Assembly (NCBI RefSeq): GCF_024448165.1
Contig: NZ_JAMOLN010000005.1
Location: forward strand, 40,604 to 104,603
DNA from: Streptomyces longispororuber
Lineage (GTDB): Bacteria > Actinomycetota > Actinomycetes > Streptomycetales > Streptomycetaceae
Length of the DNA stretch: 64,000 nt
Direction of reading: 5' to 3'
Part shown: in pieces, positions 8,354 through 16,559 of the stretch
Layout of the letters: each line of letters begins with the position of its first letter
How positions within the stretch are numbered: the stretch's first letter is position 1
Notes under the pieces: model-generated
Told to the model about the DNA's origin: nothing
What the model saw: the letters and a program-made list of their open reading frames with translations, nothing else
Databases searched by the model: none
Translations under genes and position numbers: made by a program

Positions 8354-8390
8354 ATTAAATGCACTTGCAGTCAATGCATACGCATGTAAT
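8354..8390. promoter_or_regulatory. candidate MarR operator
   Basis: ATTAaATGC at 8354-8362 and GCATgTAAT at 8382-8390 form a dyad in the 87-bp gap between the MarR and MFS genes. A smaller ATGC/GCAT repeat lies inside it. The region is A/T-rich relative to its surroundings and ends ten bases before the transporter start. Confidence 0.5.
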
Positions 8391-8399
8391 CTGCTCCGC

Positions 8400-9920
8400 A
8401 TGACCTCTCCGCTCACCAACGCTCCGACGTCCCCGGAGCAGTCCGCGCAGGAGCAGTCCGCACCGCACCACGAGCACTGGTCCCCCCGCCTGTGGGGAAC
8501 CCTGCTCGTGCTCTGCGCCGCGATGTTCCTCGACGCGCTCGACGTGTCGATGGTCGGCGTCGCCCTGCCGTCGATCGGCTCGGAACTCGGCCTGTCGACC
8601 TCGACCCTGCAATGGGTCGTCAGCGGCTACATCCTCGGCTACGGCGGGCTGCTGCTCCTCGGCGGCCGCGCGGCCGACCTGCTCGGCCGGCGCCGCGTCT
8701 TCCTCATCGCGCTCGGCGTCTTCGCCCTCGCCTCGCTGCTCGGCGGGCTCGTCGACTCCGGTCCGCTGCTCATCGCGAGCCGCTTCATCAAGGGGCTGAG
8801 CGCCGCGTTCACCGCGCCCGCGGGCCTGTCCATCATCACGACCACGTTCGCCGAGGGCCCGGTCCGCAACCGCGCCCTGTCCATCTACACCACCTGCGCC
8901 GCCACCGGCTTCTCCATGGGCCTCGTCCTCTCCGGCCTGCTGACGGAGGCGAGCTGGCGCCTGACGATGCTGCTGCCCGCGCCCATCGCGGTGATCGCAC
9001 TGCTGCTCGGCCTCAAGCTGATCCCGCACAGCGCCAAGGAGGAGAACCACCGCGGCTACGACATCCCCGGCGCCGTCACCGGCACCCTGTCGATGCTGCT
9101 CCTCGTCTTCACCGTGGTCCAGGCACCGGAGGCCGGCTGGGGCTCGGCCCGCACCCTGCTCTCCTTCCTGGCCGTCGCCGTCCTGCTCGTCGTCTTCGTC
9201 CGCATCGAGCGCCGCTCGCCCGGCCCGCTGATCCGGCTCGGCGTCCTGCGCTCCGGGTCCCAGATCCGCGCCCAGCTCGGCGCGATGACCTTCTTCGGCT
9301 CGTACGTCAGCTTCCAGTTCCTGGCGACGCTCTACCTCCAGTCGCTGCTCGGCTGGTCGGCGCTGAGCATGGCGCTCGCCTTCCTTCCGGCGGGCGCGCT
9401 CGTGGCGCTGTCGTCGACGAAGGTCGGCGCGATCGTGGACCGCTTCGGCACGCCCCGGGTGATCGCCGCCGGCTTCACGCTGATGGTCGTCGGCTACGCG
9501 CTCTTCCTCCGCATCAACCTCGATCCGGTCTACGCGGCCGTCATCCTGCCCACGATGCTGCTCATCGGCGGGGCCTGCGCCCTGGTCTTCCCCTCGCTCA
9601 ACATCCAGGCCACGAACGGCGTGCACGACGACGAGCAGGGCATGGTCTCGGGCCTGCTCAACACGTCCGTGCAGGTCGGCGGCGCCATCTTCCTCGCCGT
9701 CGTGACGGCCGTGGTGACCGCGGGCGCCCCGGCGGACGCCTCGCCGCAGGCGGTCCTTGACAGCTTCCGGCCCGGGCTCGTCGTCGTCACGGCGGTCGCC
9801 CTGGCGGGCCTGCTGATCACCCTCACCGGTCTGCGCACGCCCCGCACCCAGGACACGATCGTCGTCGTGAAGTCGGTGCAGACGGAGGCCGACGAGGAGC
9901 GGGTCGCGGTGCGGGACTGA
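8400..9920 (+). CDS. MFS transporter, DHA2 (14-TM) drug-efflux type
   Basis: 506 residues with 14 predicted membrane spans. It has the DHA2 signatures: FLDALDVSMVGVALPSIG in TM1 (motif D1), LQWVVSGYILGYGGLLLLGGRAADLLGRRRVF in TM2 to loop (motif A), and a motif-C-like TM5 region near SMGLVLSGLL. Substrates of the family are drugs or antibiotics expelled by proton antiport. Longer in-frame readings extend back to 7962 but would overlap the MarR gene; ATG 8400 lies just after the dyad and begins the usual hydrophilic N-tail. The MarR gene next to it is the likely repressor. A strong hairpin (9944-9987) closes the unit. Confidence 0.92.
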   Translation: MTSPLTNAPTSPEQSAQEQSAPHHEHWSPRLWGTLLVLCAAMFLDALDVSMVGVALPSIGSELGLSTSTLQWVVSGYILGYGGLLLLGGRAADLLGRRRVFLIALGVFALASLLGGLVDSGPLLIASRFIKGLSAAFTAPAGLSIITTTFAEGPVRNRALSIYTTCAATGFSMGLVLSGLLTEASWRLTMLLPAPIAVIALLLGLKLIPHSAKEENHRGYDIPGAVTGTLSMLLLVFTVVQAPEAGWGSARTLLSFLAVAVLLVVFVRIERRSPGPLIRLGVLRSGSQIRAQLGAMTFFGSYVSFQFLATLYLQSLLGWSALSMALAFLPAGALVALSSTKVGAIVDRFGTPRVIAAGFTLMVVGYALFLRINLDPVYAAVILPTMLLIGGACALVFPSLNIQATNGVHDDEQGMVSGLLNTSVQVGGAIFLAVVTAVVTAGAPADASPQAVLDSFRPGLVVVTAVALAGLLITLTGLRTPRTQDTIVVVKSVQTEADEERVAVRD

Positions 9921-9943
9921 TCCGGCACCGCGGTTCGGGGGAC

Positions 9944-9987
9944 GGGCCCCGTGGACGACGTGTCGAACCACGTCGCCCACGGGGCCC
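9944..9987. terminator. hairpin terminator after the DHA2 transporter
   Basis: 19-bp arms with one mismatch and a six-base TCGAAC loop, starting 24 bases after the stop codon. The arms begin GGGCCCCGTGG and end CCACGGGGCCC. No T tract follows, as is common for actinomycete terminators. Confidence 0.75.
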
Positions 9988-10037
9988 GCGTTTGCGAGAA
10001 TCGTCCGCACGACCGAACGACAGCCACGGGGGCCGCC

Positions 10038-10295
10038 ATGACCACGACGCCGACACGCAGGACACAGGCCGAACGGGACGCGATGACCGTCGAGATCGGC
10101 TTCGCGCTCTTCACCGCGACGCTGCTCGCCGGTGGCGCGTTCGCACTGATCGCCCTGCCGGTACTGGCCGGAACGATGTCGGACACGGCGAGCAGGGCGC
10201 TGCTCGTGGCGGCGGGCAGCACGGCGGCCGTGCTGTTCGTCGCGCGGACGGCACAGGTGCTCTGGCAGTTCGGGCGGCGCGGGTCGTCCGACTAG
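10038..10295 (+). CDS. small two-TM membrane protein (DUF6332-like)
   Basis: 85 residues. The hydrophilic N-tail has TQAERDAMTVEIGFAL, followed by two hydrophobic helices (about 25-47 and 55-77) and a basic C-terminus with WQFGRRG. The tail plus two-helix layout matches a small Streptomyces membrane family that I recall as DUF6332. ATG 10038 is chosen as the start because the upstream in-frame codons overlap the terminator hairpin. The function is unknown. It ends 8 bases before the convergent response-regulator gene. Confidence 0.65.
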   Translation: MTTTPTRRTQAERDAMTVEIGFALFTATLLAGGAFALIALPVLAGTMSDTASRALLVAAGSTAAVLFVARTAQVLWQFGRRGSSD

Positions 10296-10302
10296 GGCCG
10301 GC

Positions 10303-10968
10303 TCAGCCGAGCCAGCCGGGCCGCACCAGGCCCGACTCGTAGGCCAGGACGACCAGTTGCGCCCGGTCGCGGGCGCCCAGCTTCACCATCGTGCGGCTCA
10401 CGTGGGTCTTCGCGGTGAGCGGGCTGACGACGAGGCGGCGGGCGATCTCCTCGTTGGACAGCCCGATGCCGACGAGCGCCATCACCTCGCGCTCCCGCTC
10501 GGTCAGCCGGGACAGCGACGCGGCGGCCGCGGGCTCCTTGGAACGCGCCGCGAACTCCCCGATCAGGCGCCGGGTCACCCCCGGCGAGAGGAGCGCGTCG
10601 CCGTGCACCACCGCGCGGACGGCGCGCAGCAGTTCGTCCGGCTCGGTGTCCTTGACCAGGAAGCCCGAGGCACCGGAGCGGATCGCCTCGAAGACGTACT
10701 CGTCGAGCTCGAAGGTGGTCAGCATGACCACCTTCACCTCCGCCAGGTCGGGCTCCTCGCCGATCCTGCGGGTCGCCGCGAGTCCGTCCAGGAGCGGCAT
10801 CCGGATGTCCATCAGGACGACGTCGGGCCGCAGTTCGCGCACCAGGCGCACTGCCTCCTCGCCGTCCGCGGCCTCGCCCACGACCTCGATGTCGGACTGT
10901 GCGTCGAGGAGCGCCTTGAACCCGGCGCGGACGAGCGACTGGTCGTCGGCGAGCAGTACGCGGATCAA
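10303..10968 (-). CDS. NarL/FixJ family response regulator
   Basis: 221 residues. The receiver domain occupies residues 1-120, with acidic LADD near residues 6-9, the phospho-acceptor Asp54 in VLMDIRMP, Thr in MLTTFELDEYVF and Lys in FLVKDTEPDEL. A LuxR-type helix-turn-helix fills the last ~65 residues (LTEREREVMALVGIGLSNEEIARRL). The start is TTG at 10966-10968, preceded by GGAGG; it overlaps the stop codon of the upstream kinase gene (TTGA), so translation is coupled. The pair forms a DesK/LiaS-type two-component system. Several CCCGTAC heptamers upstream of the kinase (12280-12339) are candidate autoregulatory sites. Confidence 0.93.
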   Translation of the reverse strand: MIRVLLADDQSLVRAGFKALLDAQSDIEVVGEAADGEEAVRLVRELRPDVVLMDIRMPLLDGLAATRRIGEEPDLAEVKVVMLTTFELDEYVFEAIRSGASGFLVKDTEPDELLRAVRAVVHGDALLSPGVTRRLIGEFAARSKEPAAAASLSRLTEREREVMALVGIGLSNEEIARRLVVSPLTAKTHVSRTMVKLGARDRAQLVVLAYESGLVRPGWLG

Positions 10969-12224
10969 CGGGGGTCCTCCGGAGACGGTGCGGGCGCTGC
11001 CGCCCGGGCGGTGAGCGGCAGTTCGGCGACGACCCGGAAGCCGCCGTCGGGGCGCGGGCCCGCCTCGATCGTGCCACCGAGCGCGGCGGCGCGCTCCCGC
11101 ATTCCCGCGAGTCCGTTGCCGCTGCCGCCTGCCTCGGTCCGGCTCGCGGGTCCGTCGTCGTCCACGGTGACGGTCAGCAGGCCCTTCCCGTAGCGCAGCA
11201 GGACCCGCGCCGCGCGCGACCCGGAGTGCCGTACGACGTTCGTGAGCGCCTCCTGCACGATGCGGAACGCGGCGAGGTCGGCGCCCGGCGGCAGGTCCAC
11301 CCGCTCCCCGTCCGTCGTCACGTCGACGGTGAGGCCGGCCCCCGACGCCTGCTCGACGAGCTCCGGCAGCCGGTCGAGACCGGGCGCCGGGGCGCGCGGC
11401 GCGTCCCCGGGCGCCCGCAGGGTGTCCAGCACCTGCCGCACCTCGCCCAGCGCCTCCTTGCTGGCGGCCTTGATCGTGGTCAGTGCCGTCCGCGCCTGCT
11501 CCGGGTCGGAGTCGAGCAGCGCGAGGCCGACGCCCGCCTGCACGTTGATGACGGAGATGGAGTGCGCCAGCACGTCGTGCAGTTCCCTGGCGATGCGCAG
11601 CCGCTCCTCGTCGGCCCGCCGCCTGGCGGCCCGCTCCCGCTCGGCGCGCGCCTGCTCCCACTGCTCGCGCCGCACCCGGGCCAGCTCGGCGATCGCGACG
11701 ACGGCGAGCACCCACGCCGCGACGAACCCCTCCTGTCCCCAGGCCGCCGGGCCGTCGCCCGACGGCGGCAGGTACCGGTAGAGCCAGTGCGAGATGACGA
11801 CGTGCCCGACCCAGAAGAGCCCGACGGCCCCCCACGCGGCCCACCGGCGGCCGGCGAGGATCGCCGCGAAGCAGCCCAGGGCCACGGTGATGAACACCGG
11901 CCCGTACGGGTATCCGGCGCCCAGGTACACCGTCGCGCACAGCGCCGTCCCGTACGCGACGGCCACCGGGTACCGCTTGCGCCAGAGCAGCAGCGCGCCG
12001 CCGGCGAGCAGCAGCAGCCGGGCGAAGACGTCGAGGGCGGCGCGTTCGTCCTGACCGTGCGCGGCGAAGTTCGAGCCGAGCAGCACGAACGCGGTGACCA
12101 GCACCGTCGACCGCCACGGCCAGCGGCTGTCACCGCCCCGGTTCCACCACGCGGGCCCCTGGCTCCACCACGGCGGCCCCTGCCGCGTCCATGGGGGGCC
12201 GCCCCGCACTCGCTGCTCGTCCAT
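10965..12224 (-). CDS. sensor histidine kinase (HisKA_3, NarL-partner type)
   Basis: 419 residues. The N-tail is unusually Trp/Pro-rich (PPW, PPWW and PAWW repeats in residues 10-27). About five membrane helices (residues ~38-180) make the sensor, followed by a charged coiled segment (182-207). The HisKA_3 box RIARELHDVLAHS places the phosphorylated His at 216. A HATPase domain follows with LTNVVRHSGS (N box), VDDDGPA and GNGLAGMRERAAAL (G boxes). It phosphorylates the response regulator encoded directly downstream with a 4-base overlap. The signal is not evident; the compact membrane sensor suggests envelope or membrane stress. No Shine-Dalgarno sequence is seen before the ATG. Confidence 0.92.
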   Translation of the reverse strand: MDEQRVRGGPPWTRQGPPWWSQGPAWWNRGGDSRWPWRSTVLVTAFVLLGSNFAAHGQDERAALDVFARLLLLAGGALLLWRKRYPVAVAYGTALCATVYLGAGYPYGPVFITVALGCFAAILAGRRWAAWGAVGLFWVGHVVISHWLYRYLPPSGDGPAAWGQEGFVAAWVLAVVAIAELARVRREQWEQARAERERAARRRADEERLRIARELHDVLAHSISVINVQAGVGLALLDSDPEQARTALTTIKAASKEALGEVRQVLDTLRAPGDAPRAPAPGLDRLPELVEQASGAGLTVDVTTDGERVDLPPGADLAAFRIVQEALTNVVRHSGSRAARVLLRYGKGLLTVTVDDDGPASRTEAGGSGNGLAGMRERAAALGGTIEAGPRPDGGFRVVAELPLTARAAAPAPSPEDPR

Positions 12225-12279
12225 GCCGCCACGCTAAGGGCCACGGGCCCTCGTGAGCGTCAGCCGGGCGAGGTGATCA

Positions 12280-12339
12280 CCCGTACTCCCCGTGGAGTAC
12301 GGGCGAGTACGGGACGCCCCGGTGCCCGGCGTCCCGTAC
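12280..12339. promoter_or_regulatory. cluster of four CCCGTAC/GTACGGG heptamers in two hairpins
   Basis: Dyad 1: CCCGTACTCC (12280-12289) and GGAGTACGGG (12294-12303) with a 4-base loop. Dyad 2: GTACGGGACGCC (12307-12318) and GGCGTCCCGTAC (12328-12339) with a 9-base spacer. Both lie between the TetR stop codon and the kinase start on the same strand. Dyad 1 is a good NarL-type operator candidate for autoregulation; dyad 2 may be the TetR-gene terminator or a second operator. Confidence 0.55.
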
Positions 12340-12390
12340 GGGGGTTAGCCCCGTGACCGCGCCGGTCGTTCGCCGGTTCGGGGCCGGGCG

Positions 12391-13131
12391 TCACTTCGCG
12401 GGAGGAGCCGGCAGCAGGCCGACCGTGTGGGCGAGTCCGGTCGCGGCGTACGCGAAGAAGGCGGCCCGGTCCTCGACGACCCGGTTGAACTGACCGAACA
12501 CCTCGAAGCCGACGAGTCCGAACAGCTGGGCCCACGCGGCGACGAGCGCGGCCACCACCTCGAGCGGCAGATCGGACGCGATGTCGGCGGCGATCCGTCC
12601 GGCCTCGGCGCGCAGCGCGTCGGGCAGCGGCGTCAGGGCGAGGCCGCGCGTCCCGTGCGCGTCCCGGACGATGCCGATGAGCAGCAGGCCGACGCGGGCG
12701 GCGGCCGGGACCGTGGTCGTCGGCGCGGTGTAGCCGGGCACCGGCGAGCCGTAGATGAGGGCGTACTCGTGGGGGTGCGCCAGGGCCCATGCGCGGACCG
12801 CCTCGCACACCGTGACCCAGCGCTCGACGGGTGAGGGCGGCGGGGCGGTCGCGGTCCGGTCGGCGTCCGCGCGCTCGGCGGCCTCGCCGAGCGAGTCGTA
12901 CGCGTCGATGATGAGCGCGGTCAGCAGGTCGTCGCGGCTGGGGAAATAGCGGTACAGGGCCGAGGAGACCATGCCGAGTTCGCGGGCGACGGCGCGCAGC
13001 GAGAGCTTGGCCGCGCCGTCGTCGGCCAGCTGTCTGCGTGCCTCGTCCTTGATGGCGACGGTGATCTCCTGTCGCGCACGGGCGCGGGCTCCTTGCACGG
13101 CGCTGGGTCGCGTGCTGCGGCTCGTACTCAT
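12391..13131 (-). CDS. TetR family transcriptional regulator
   Basis: 246 residues. The helix-turn-helix is at about 22-65: AIKDEARRQLADDGAAKLSLRAVARELGMVSSALYRYFPSRDDLLTALI, which matches the TetR consensus including the SALYRYF recognition helix. The C-terminal ligand domain resembles TetR_C_13/WHG-type, with WAQLFGLVGFEVFGQF near the end. ATG 13131 is preferred to an in-frame start at 13170. It is divergent from a deazaflavin-dependent oxidoreductase gene, and the 146-bp gap holds two AGAGC/GCTCT dyads, so repression of itself and of the oxidoreductase is likely. Confidence 0.9.
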   Translation of the reverse strand: MSTSRSTRPSAVQGARARARQEITVAIKDEARRQLADDGAAKLSLRAVARELGMVSSALYRYFPSRDDLLTALIIDAYDSLGEAAERADADRTATAPPPSPVERWVTVCEAVRAWALAHPHEYALIYGSPVPGYTAPTTTVPAAARVGLLLIGIVRDAHGTRGLALTPLPDALRAEAGRIAADIASDLPLEVVAALVAAWAQLFGLVGFEVFGQFNRVVEDRAAFFAYAATGLAHTVGLLPAPPAK

Positions 13132-13192
13132 GCGGGTCAGTGTCCCACGAGAGAGGATCGGTGCACACATTCAGGAGCGGCGAACAAAAAAG

Positions 13193-13205
13193 AGAGCAGC
13201 GCTCT
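13193..13205. promoter_or_regulatory. candidate TetR operator 1
   Basis: AGAGC-AGC-GCTCT dyad in the TetR/oxidoreductase gap. It shares the GAGAGC/GCTCT core with the site at 13234-13251. Confidence 0.5.
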
Positions 13206-13233
13206 TGCTATGGATCACCCATCGGGTGCAGAC

Positions 13234-13251
13234 TGCTCTCAAGCGAGAGCA
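13234..13251. promoter_or_regulatory. candidate TetR operator 2
   Basis: TGCTCTC-AAGC-GAGAGCA is a perfect 18-bp inverted repeat ending 26 bases before the oxidoreductase start codon, a typical TetR-operator size and position. Confidence 0.6.
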
Positions 13252-13277
13252 CTGCTCACCATTTCCTGGAGGACACG

Positions 13278-13736
13278 ATGTCCGCGTCGACCCCGCACGT
13301 GCAGAAGCCCGGCTGGTTCACCGTCAACGTGCTGAACCGTTCGGTGGCCTGGCTGACCCGCCGGGGCCTCAGCGTCTGGGGCTCCCGGGTGCTGGCCGTC
13401 CGCGGCCGCAAGAGCGGCGCCTGGCGCACCACCCCGGTCAATCTCCTCACGGTGTCCGGGGAGCAGTACATCGTCGCGCCCCGCGGGCACGTGCAGTGGA
13501 CGCACAACATGCGGGCCGCGGGCGGCGGGGAACTGCGCCTCGGCAAGCGCGTCGACGAGTTCACCGCCACCGAGATCCAGGACGACGACAAGCCGGCCCT
13601 GCTCCGCGCCTACCTCAAGCGCTGGAAGGCCGAGGTGGGCGTGTTCTTCAACGGCGTCGGCCCCGACTCCTCCGACGAGGAGCTGCGCCGCATCGCCCCC
13701 GACCACCCGGTCTTCCGCGTGACGCTCAAGAGCTGA
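13278..13736 (+). CDS. deazaflavin (F420)-dependent nitroreductase family protein
   Basis: 152 residues of the Ddn/DUF385 split-barrel family. Seen: the N-terminal VNVLNRSVAWLTRRGLSVWGSRVLAVRGRKSG, whose GRKSG-WRTTPV strand-turn is the family signature; VAPRGHVQWTHNMRAAG around residues 72-88, which contributes to F420 binding; and a C-terminal HPVFRVTL. Members reduce nitroaromatics, quinones or enones with F420H2; some of these Streptomyces paralogues act in detoxification. ATG 13278 follows GGAGGA at good spacing. It is under the probable control of the divergent TetR gene. Its stop overlaps the tail of the convergent flavoprotein gene by 11 bases. Confidence 0.85.
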   Translation: MSASTPHVQKPGWFTVNVLNRSVAWLTRRGLSVWGSRVLAVRGRKSGAWRTTPVNLLTVSGEQYIVAPRGHVQWTHNMRAAGGGELRLGKRVDEFTATEIQDDDKPALLRAYLKRWKAEVGVFFNGVGPDSSDEELRRIAPDHPVFRVTLKS

Positions 13737-14973
13737 CGGCGTCGTCCCCCTGGCGGTCGAACCGCGACAGCGCGCGCCCCGCCATCGGATGCGTCCGCAC
13801 CAGCTCCCCGAGGGACGACGAACCCCGGGTGATCTTCGCGAACGCGTTCCACGCGGGCCGGAAGCCGGTGATCGCCGTGTGCAGCAGGCCCGGCTTGCGC
13901 TCGAAGACGGTCAGCATCCGCTTGCCGACGGCCATCTCGACGCCGAGCCCGGCCTTGATGGCGAACGCGTAGTTCAGCGCCTGCCGGCGGGCGTCCACCG
14001 CGTCGTGCGACTCGGCGACGCGCACCGCCCACTCCCCCGCGAGCCGCCCGGACCTCAGCGCGAACGAGATGCCCTCCCGGGTCCACGGCTCCAGCAGACC
14101 GGCCGCGTCGCCGCAGACCAGGACGCGGCCGCGGGAGAGCGGTGAGTCGTCGGCGCGGCAGCGCGTCAGGTGTCCGGACGAGACCGACGGTTCGAACCCG
14201 GCGAGCCCGAGCCGGCCGATGAAGTCCTCCAAGTACCGCTTGGTGGCGGCCCCTTCGCCCCGGGCCGAGATGACGCCCACCGTCAGGGTGTCGTCCTTCG
14301 GGAAGACCCAGCCGTAACTGCCGGGGATGGGGCCCCAGTCGATGAGGACCCGGCCGCGCCAGTCGTCCGCGACGGTCTGCGGAACCGGGATCTCCGCCTC
14401 CAGGCCCAGGTCGACCTGGTCGAGCTTGACCCCGACGTGCGCTCCTATCCGGCTGGCACTGCCGTCGGCGCCGACCACGGCCCGCGCCAGGATCGTCTCG
14501 CCGTCCTGCAGGACCACCGCGACCGTGCGCCGGTCGGGGACGGCGGAACCGTGCTGCTCGACGCGCGAGACCGTGACCCCGGTGCGCAGTTCGGCGCCCG
14601 CCTTCTGGGCGTGCTCGACGAGCTGCGCGTCGAACTCCGGCCGGTTGATGAGCCCGAAGAGCATGCTGCGCGAGCGCCGGGTCCTGGCGTACTTGCCGTT
14701 CAGGGAGAACGTCACCGCGTTGATCCGGTCCTTGAACGGCAGCTCAAAGCCCGGCGGCAGCGCGTCCCGGGACGGGCCGATGATGCCGCCGCCGCACGTC
14801 TTGTACCGGGGCAACTCCGCCTTCTCCAGGAGCAGCACCCGACGCCCGGCGACGGCTGCCGCGTACGCCGCGGACGCCCCGGCGGGACCGGCGCCCACCA
14901 CGACGACGTCCCACACGCTGCCGGGCCGCTCGTCGCTCACTTCGTTGCCGCCCGCCGAGTTCTCGCTGCTCAC
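13726..14973 (-). CDS. geranylgeranyl reductase family FAD-dependent oxidoreductase
   Basis: 415 residues. The N-terminal Rossmann FAD site is VVVVGAGPAGASAAYAAA, then LLLEKAELPRYKTCGGGI, the PxxxCGG signature of the geranylgeranyl reductase/ChlP family. VVGADGSASRIG is the DG motif of PHBH-fold flavoproteins, and VLVCGDAAGLLEPWTREGISFALRSG the second FAD motif. In Streptomyces such proteins are often annotated in menaquinone or prenyl-chain saturation; the exact substrate is unknown here. The start is taken as GTG 14973 with GGGAG upstream; a GTG further in is possible. A dyad at 15006-15037 overlaps its likely -10 box. Confidence 0.88.
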   Translation of the reverse strand: MSSENSAGGNEVSDERPGSVWDVVVVGAGPAGASAAYAAAVAGRRVLLLEKAELPRYKTCGGGIIGPSRDALPPGFELPFKDRINAVTFSLNGKYARTRRSRSMLFGLINRPEFDAQLVEHAQKAGAELRTGVTVSRVEQHGSAVPDRRTVAVVLQDGETILARAVVGADGSASRIGAHVGVKLDQVDLGLEAEIPVPQTVADDWRGRVLIDWGPIPGSYGWVFPKDDTLTVGVISARGEGAATKRYLEDFIGRLGLAGFEPSVSSGHLTRCRADDSPLSRGRVLVCGDAAGLLEPWTREGISFALRSGRLAGEWAVRVAESHDAVDARRQALNYAFAIKAGLGVEMAVGKRMLTVFERKPGLLHTAITGFRPAWNAFAKITRGSSSLGELVRTHPMAGRALSRFDRQGDDAVSS

Positions 14974-15005
14974 GATGGTCTGCCGCTCCCGAATCGCGCT
15001 CTTGG

Positions 15006-15037
15006 AGGATGCCTGCCGCACCTTTCCCAGGCATCCT
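15006..15037. promoter_or_regulatory. 10-bp-arm dyad over the -10 region of the flavoprotein gene
   Basis: AGGATGCCTG and CAGGCATCCT, perfect arms with a 12-base spacer. Reading leftward the outer part provides TAGGAT, a good -10 hexamer, so a bound protein would block the flavoprotein promoter. It lies 81 bases before the dipeptidase start and may affect both genes. Confidence 0.5.
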
Positions 15038-15117
15038 ACGGCGGGCCGTGCCGCGACCCTCTGTGGGAGGATCATCAGCACACCCTGCACAACGTCGCAC
15101 CCACGAGGAGCGTGCCC

Positions 15118-16479
15118 ATGTCGCCGCATCCGATCGCCGGAACCGTCGCCTCCCTGCTGCCCCGCGCCAAGGCGGAGCTGGCCGAGCTGGTGGCCTTCAC
15201 ATCGGTGGCGGACTTCGAGCAGTACCCGAAGAGCGAGAGCGAGGGCGCCGCCAACTGGGTCGCCGACGCGCTGCGCGCCGAGGGCTTCCAGGACGTCGCC
15301 CTGCTCGACACCCCGGACGGCACGCAGTCCGTGTACGGCTACCTGCCCGGTCCCGCCGGCGCGCCGACGGTGCTGCTGTACGCGCACTACGACGTGCAGC
15401 CGCCGCTGGACGAGGAGGCGTGGGTGACGCCCCCGTTCGAGCTGACGGAGCGCGAGGACGGCCGCTGGTACGGGCGCGGCGCGGCCGACTGCAAGGGCGG
15501 CGTCCTGCTGCACCTGCTGGCGATCCGCGCGCTGAAGGCGAACGGCGGTGTGCCGGTCGGCGTGAAGGTCATCGCCGAGGGGTCGGAGGAGATGGGCACC
15601 GGCGGCCTGGAGCGGTACGCGGAGCAGCACCCCGACCTTTTGAAGGCCGACACGATCGTGATCGGCGACGCGGGCAACTTCCGCGTGGGCCTGCCGACGG
15701 CGACCGCGACGCTGCGCGGGATGACGCTGGTCCGGGTCCAGATCGACACCCTGGAAGGCAATCTGCACTCCGGTCAGTTCGGCGGGGCGGCCCCCGACGC
15801 GCTGGCCGCCCTGGTCCGCGTCCTGGACTCGCTGCGCGCCGAGGACGGTTCGACGACGGTCGACGGGCTCGACTCCGCCGCGTCCTGGGACGGGCTGCAG
15901 TACGACGAGGAGGCGTTCCGCAAGGACGCGAAGGTCGTCGACGGTGTCGGCCTGATCGGCTCGGGCACGGTCGCCGACCGCATCTGGGCGCGGCCCGCCG
16001 TGACCGTGCTCGGTATCGACTGCCCGCCGGTCGTGGGCGCGACGCCGTCCGTGCAGGCCGGGGCGCGTGCCCTGGTGAGCCTGCGGGTGCCGCCGGGCAC
16101 GGATGCCGCCGAGGCCACGAAGCTGCTCATGGCGCACATCGAGGCGCACACGCCGTGGGGCGCCCGCGTCAAGGTCGAGCAGGTCGGCCAGGGCCAGCCG
16201 TTCCGCGCGAACACCGCGAGCCCCGCCTACGCCGCGCTGGCGGACGCGATGGCGGAGGCCTACGACGGCCAGGAGATGCAGTACGCGGGCCAGGGCGGCT
16301 CGATCCCGCTGTGCAACACGCTCGCGTCGCTCTACCCCGACGCGGAGATCCTCCTCATCGGCCTGAGCGAGCCGGAGGCGCAGATCCACGCGGTGAACGA
16401 GAGCGTCTCGCCCGAGGAGCTGGAGCGCCTCTCGGTCGCCGAGGCGCTGTTCCTGCAGAAGTACGCGGCCGCCAACTGA
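15118..16479 (+). CDS. M20 family dipeptidase/metallopeptidase
   Basis: 453 residues, cytosolic and without a signal peptide. Catalytic elements of M20/M25/M40 enzymes are present: YAHYDVQPP (first metal His and the catalytic Asp), WYGRGAADCKGG (bridging Asp), VKVIAEGSEEMGTGG (catalytic Glu and metal Glu), IVIGDAG (metal Asp) and, near the C-terminus, EPEAQIHAVNE (metal His). The central dimerisation domain begins near LHSGQFGGAAPDALAALV. Members hydrolyse dipeptides or N-acyl amino acids with two zinc ions. ATG 15118 follows GAGGAG at good spacing. The downstream hairpin at 16521-16559 may terminate it. Confidence 0.92.
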   Translation: MSPHPIAGTVASLLPRAKAELAELVAFTSVADFEQYPKSESEGAANWVADALRAEGFQDVALLDTPDGTQSVYGYLPGPAGAPTVLLYAHYDVQPPLDEEAWVTPPFELTEREDGRWYGRGAADCKGGVLLHLLAIRALKANGGVPVGVKVIAEGSEEMGTGGLERYAEQHPDLLKADTIVIGDAGNFRVGLPTATATLRGMTLVRVQIDTLEGNLHSGQFGGAAPDALAALVRVLDSLRAEDGSTTVDGLDSAASWDGLQYDEEAFRKDAKVVDGVGLIGSGTVADRIWARPAVTVLGIDCPPVVGATPSVQAGARALVSLRVPPGTDAAEATKLLMAHIEAHTPWGARVKVEQVGQGQPFRANTASPAYAALADAMAEAYDGQEMQYAGQGGSIPLCNTLASLYPDAEILLIGLSEPEAQIHAVNESVSPEELERLSVAEALFLQKYAAAN

Positions 16480-16520
16480 CCGCGGTCCGGGGCGAATCTG
16501 CTCTGGGCCAAGACGTACGA

Positions 16521-16559
16521 CGTCATGCCCGCGACCCTCGTACGGTCGCGGGCATGACG
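16521..16559. repeat. perfect 16-bp inverted repeat covering the start codon of the next gene
   Basis: CGTCATGCCCGCGACC and GGTCGCGGGCATGACG are exact complements around the 7-base loop CTCGTAC. The hairpin starts 42 bases after the dipeptidase stop codon and its right arm contains the ATG (16554-16556) of the metallo-hydrolase gene. It could act as a terminator for the first gene, an operator, or a translation-blocking stem for the second. Confidence 0.85.
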
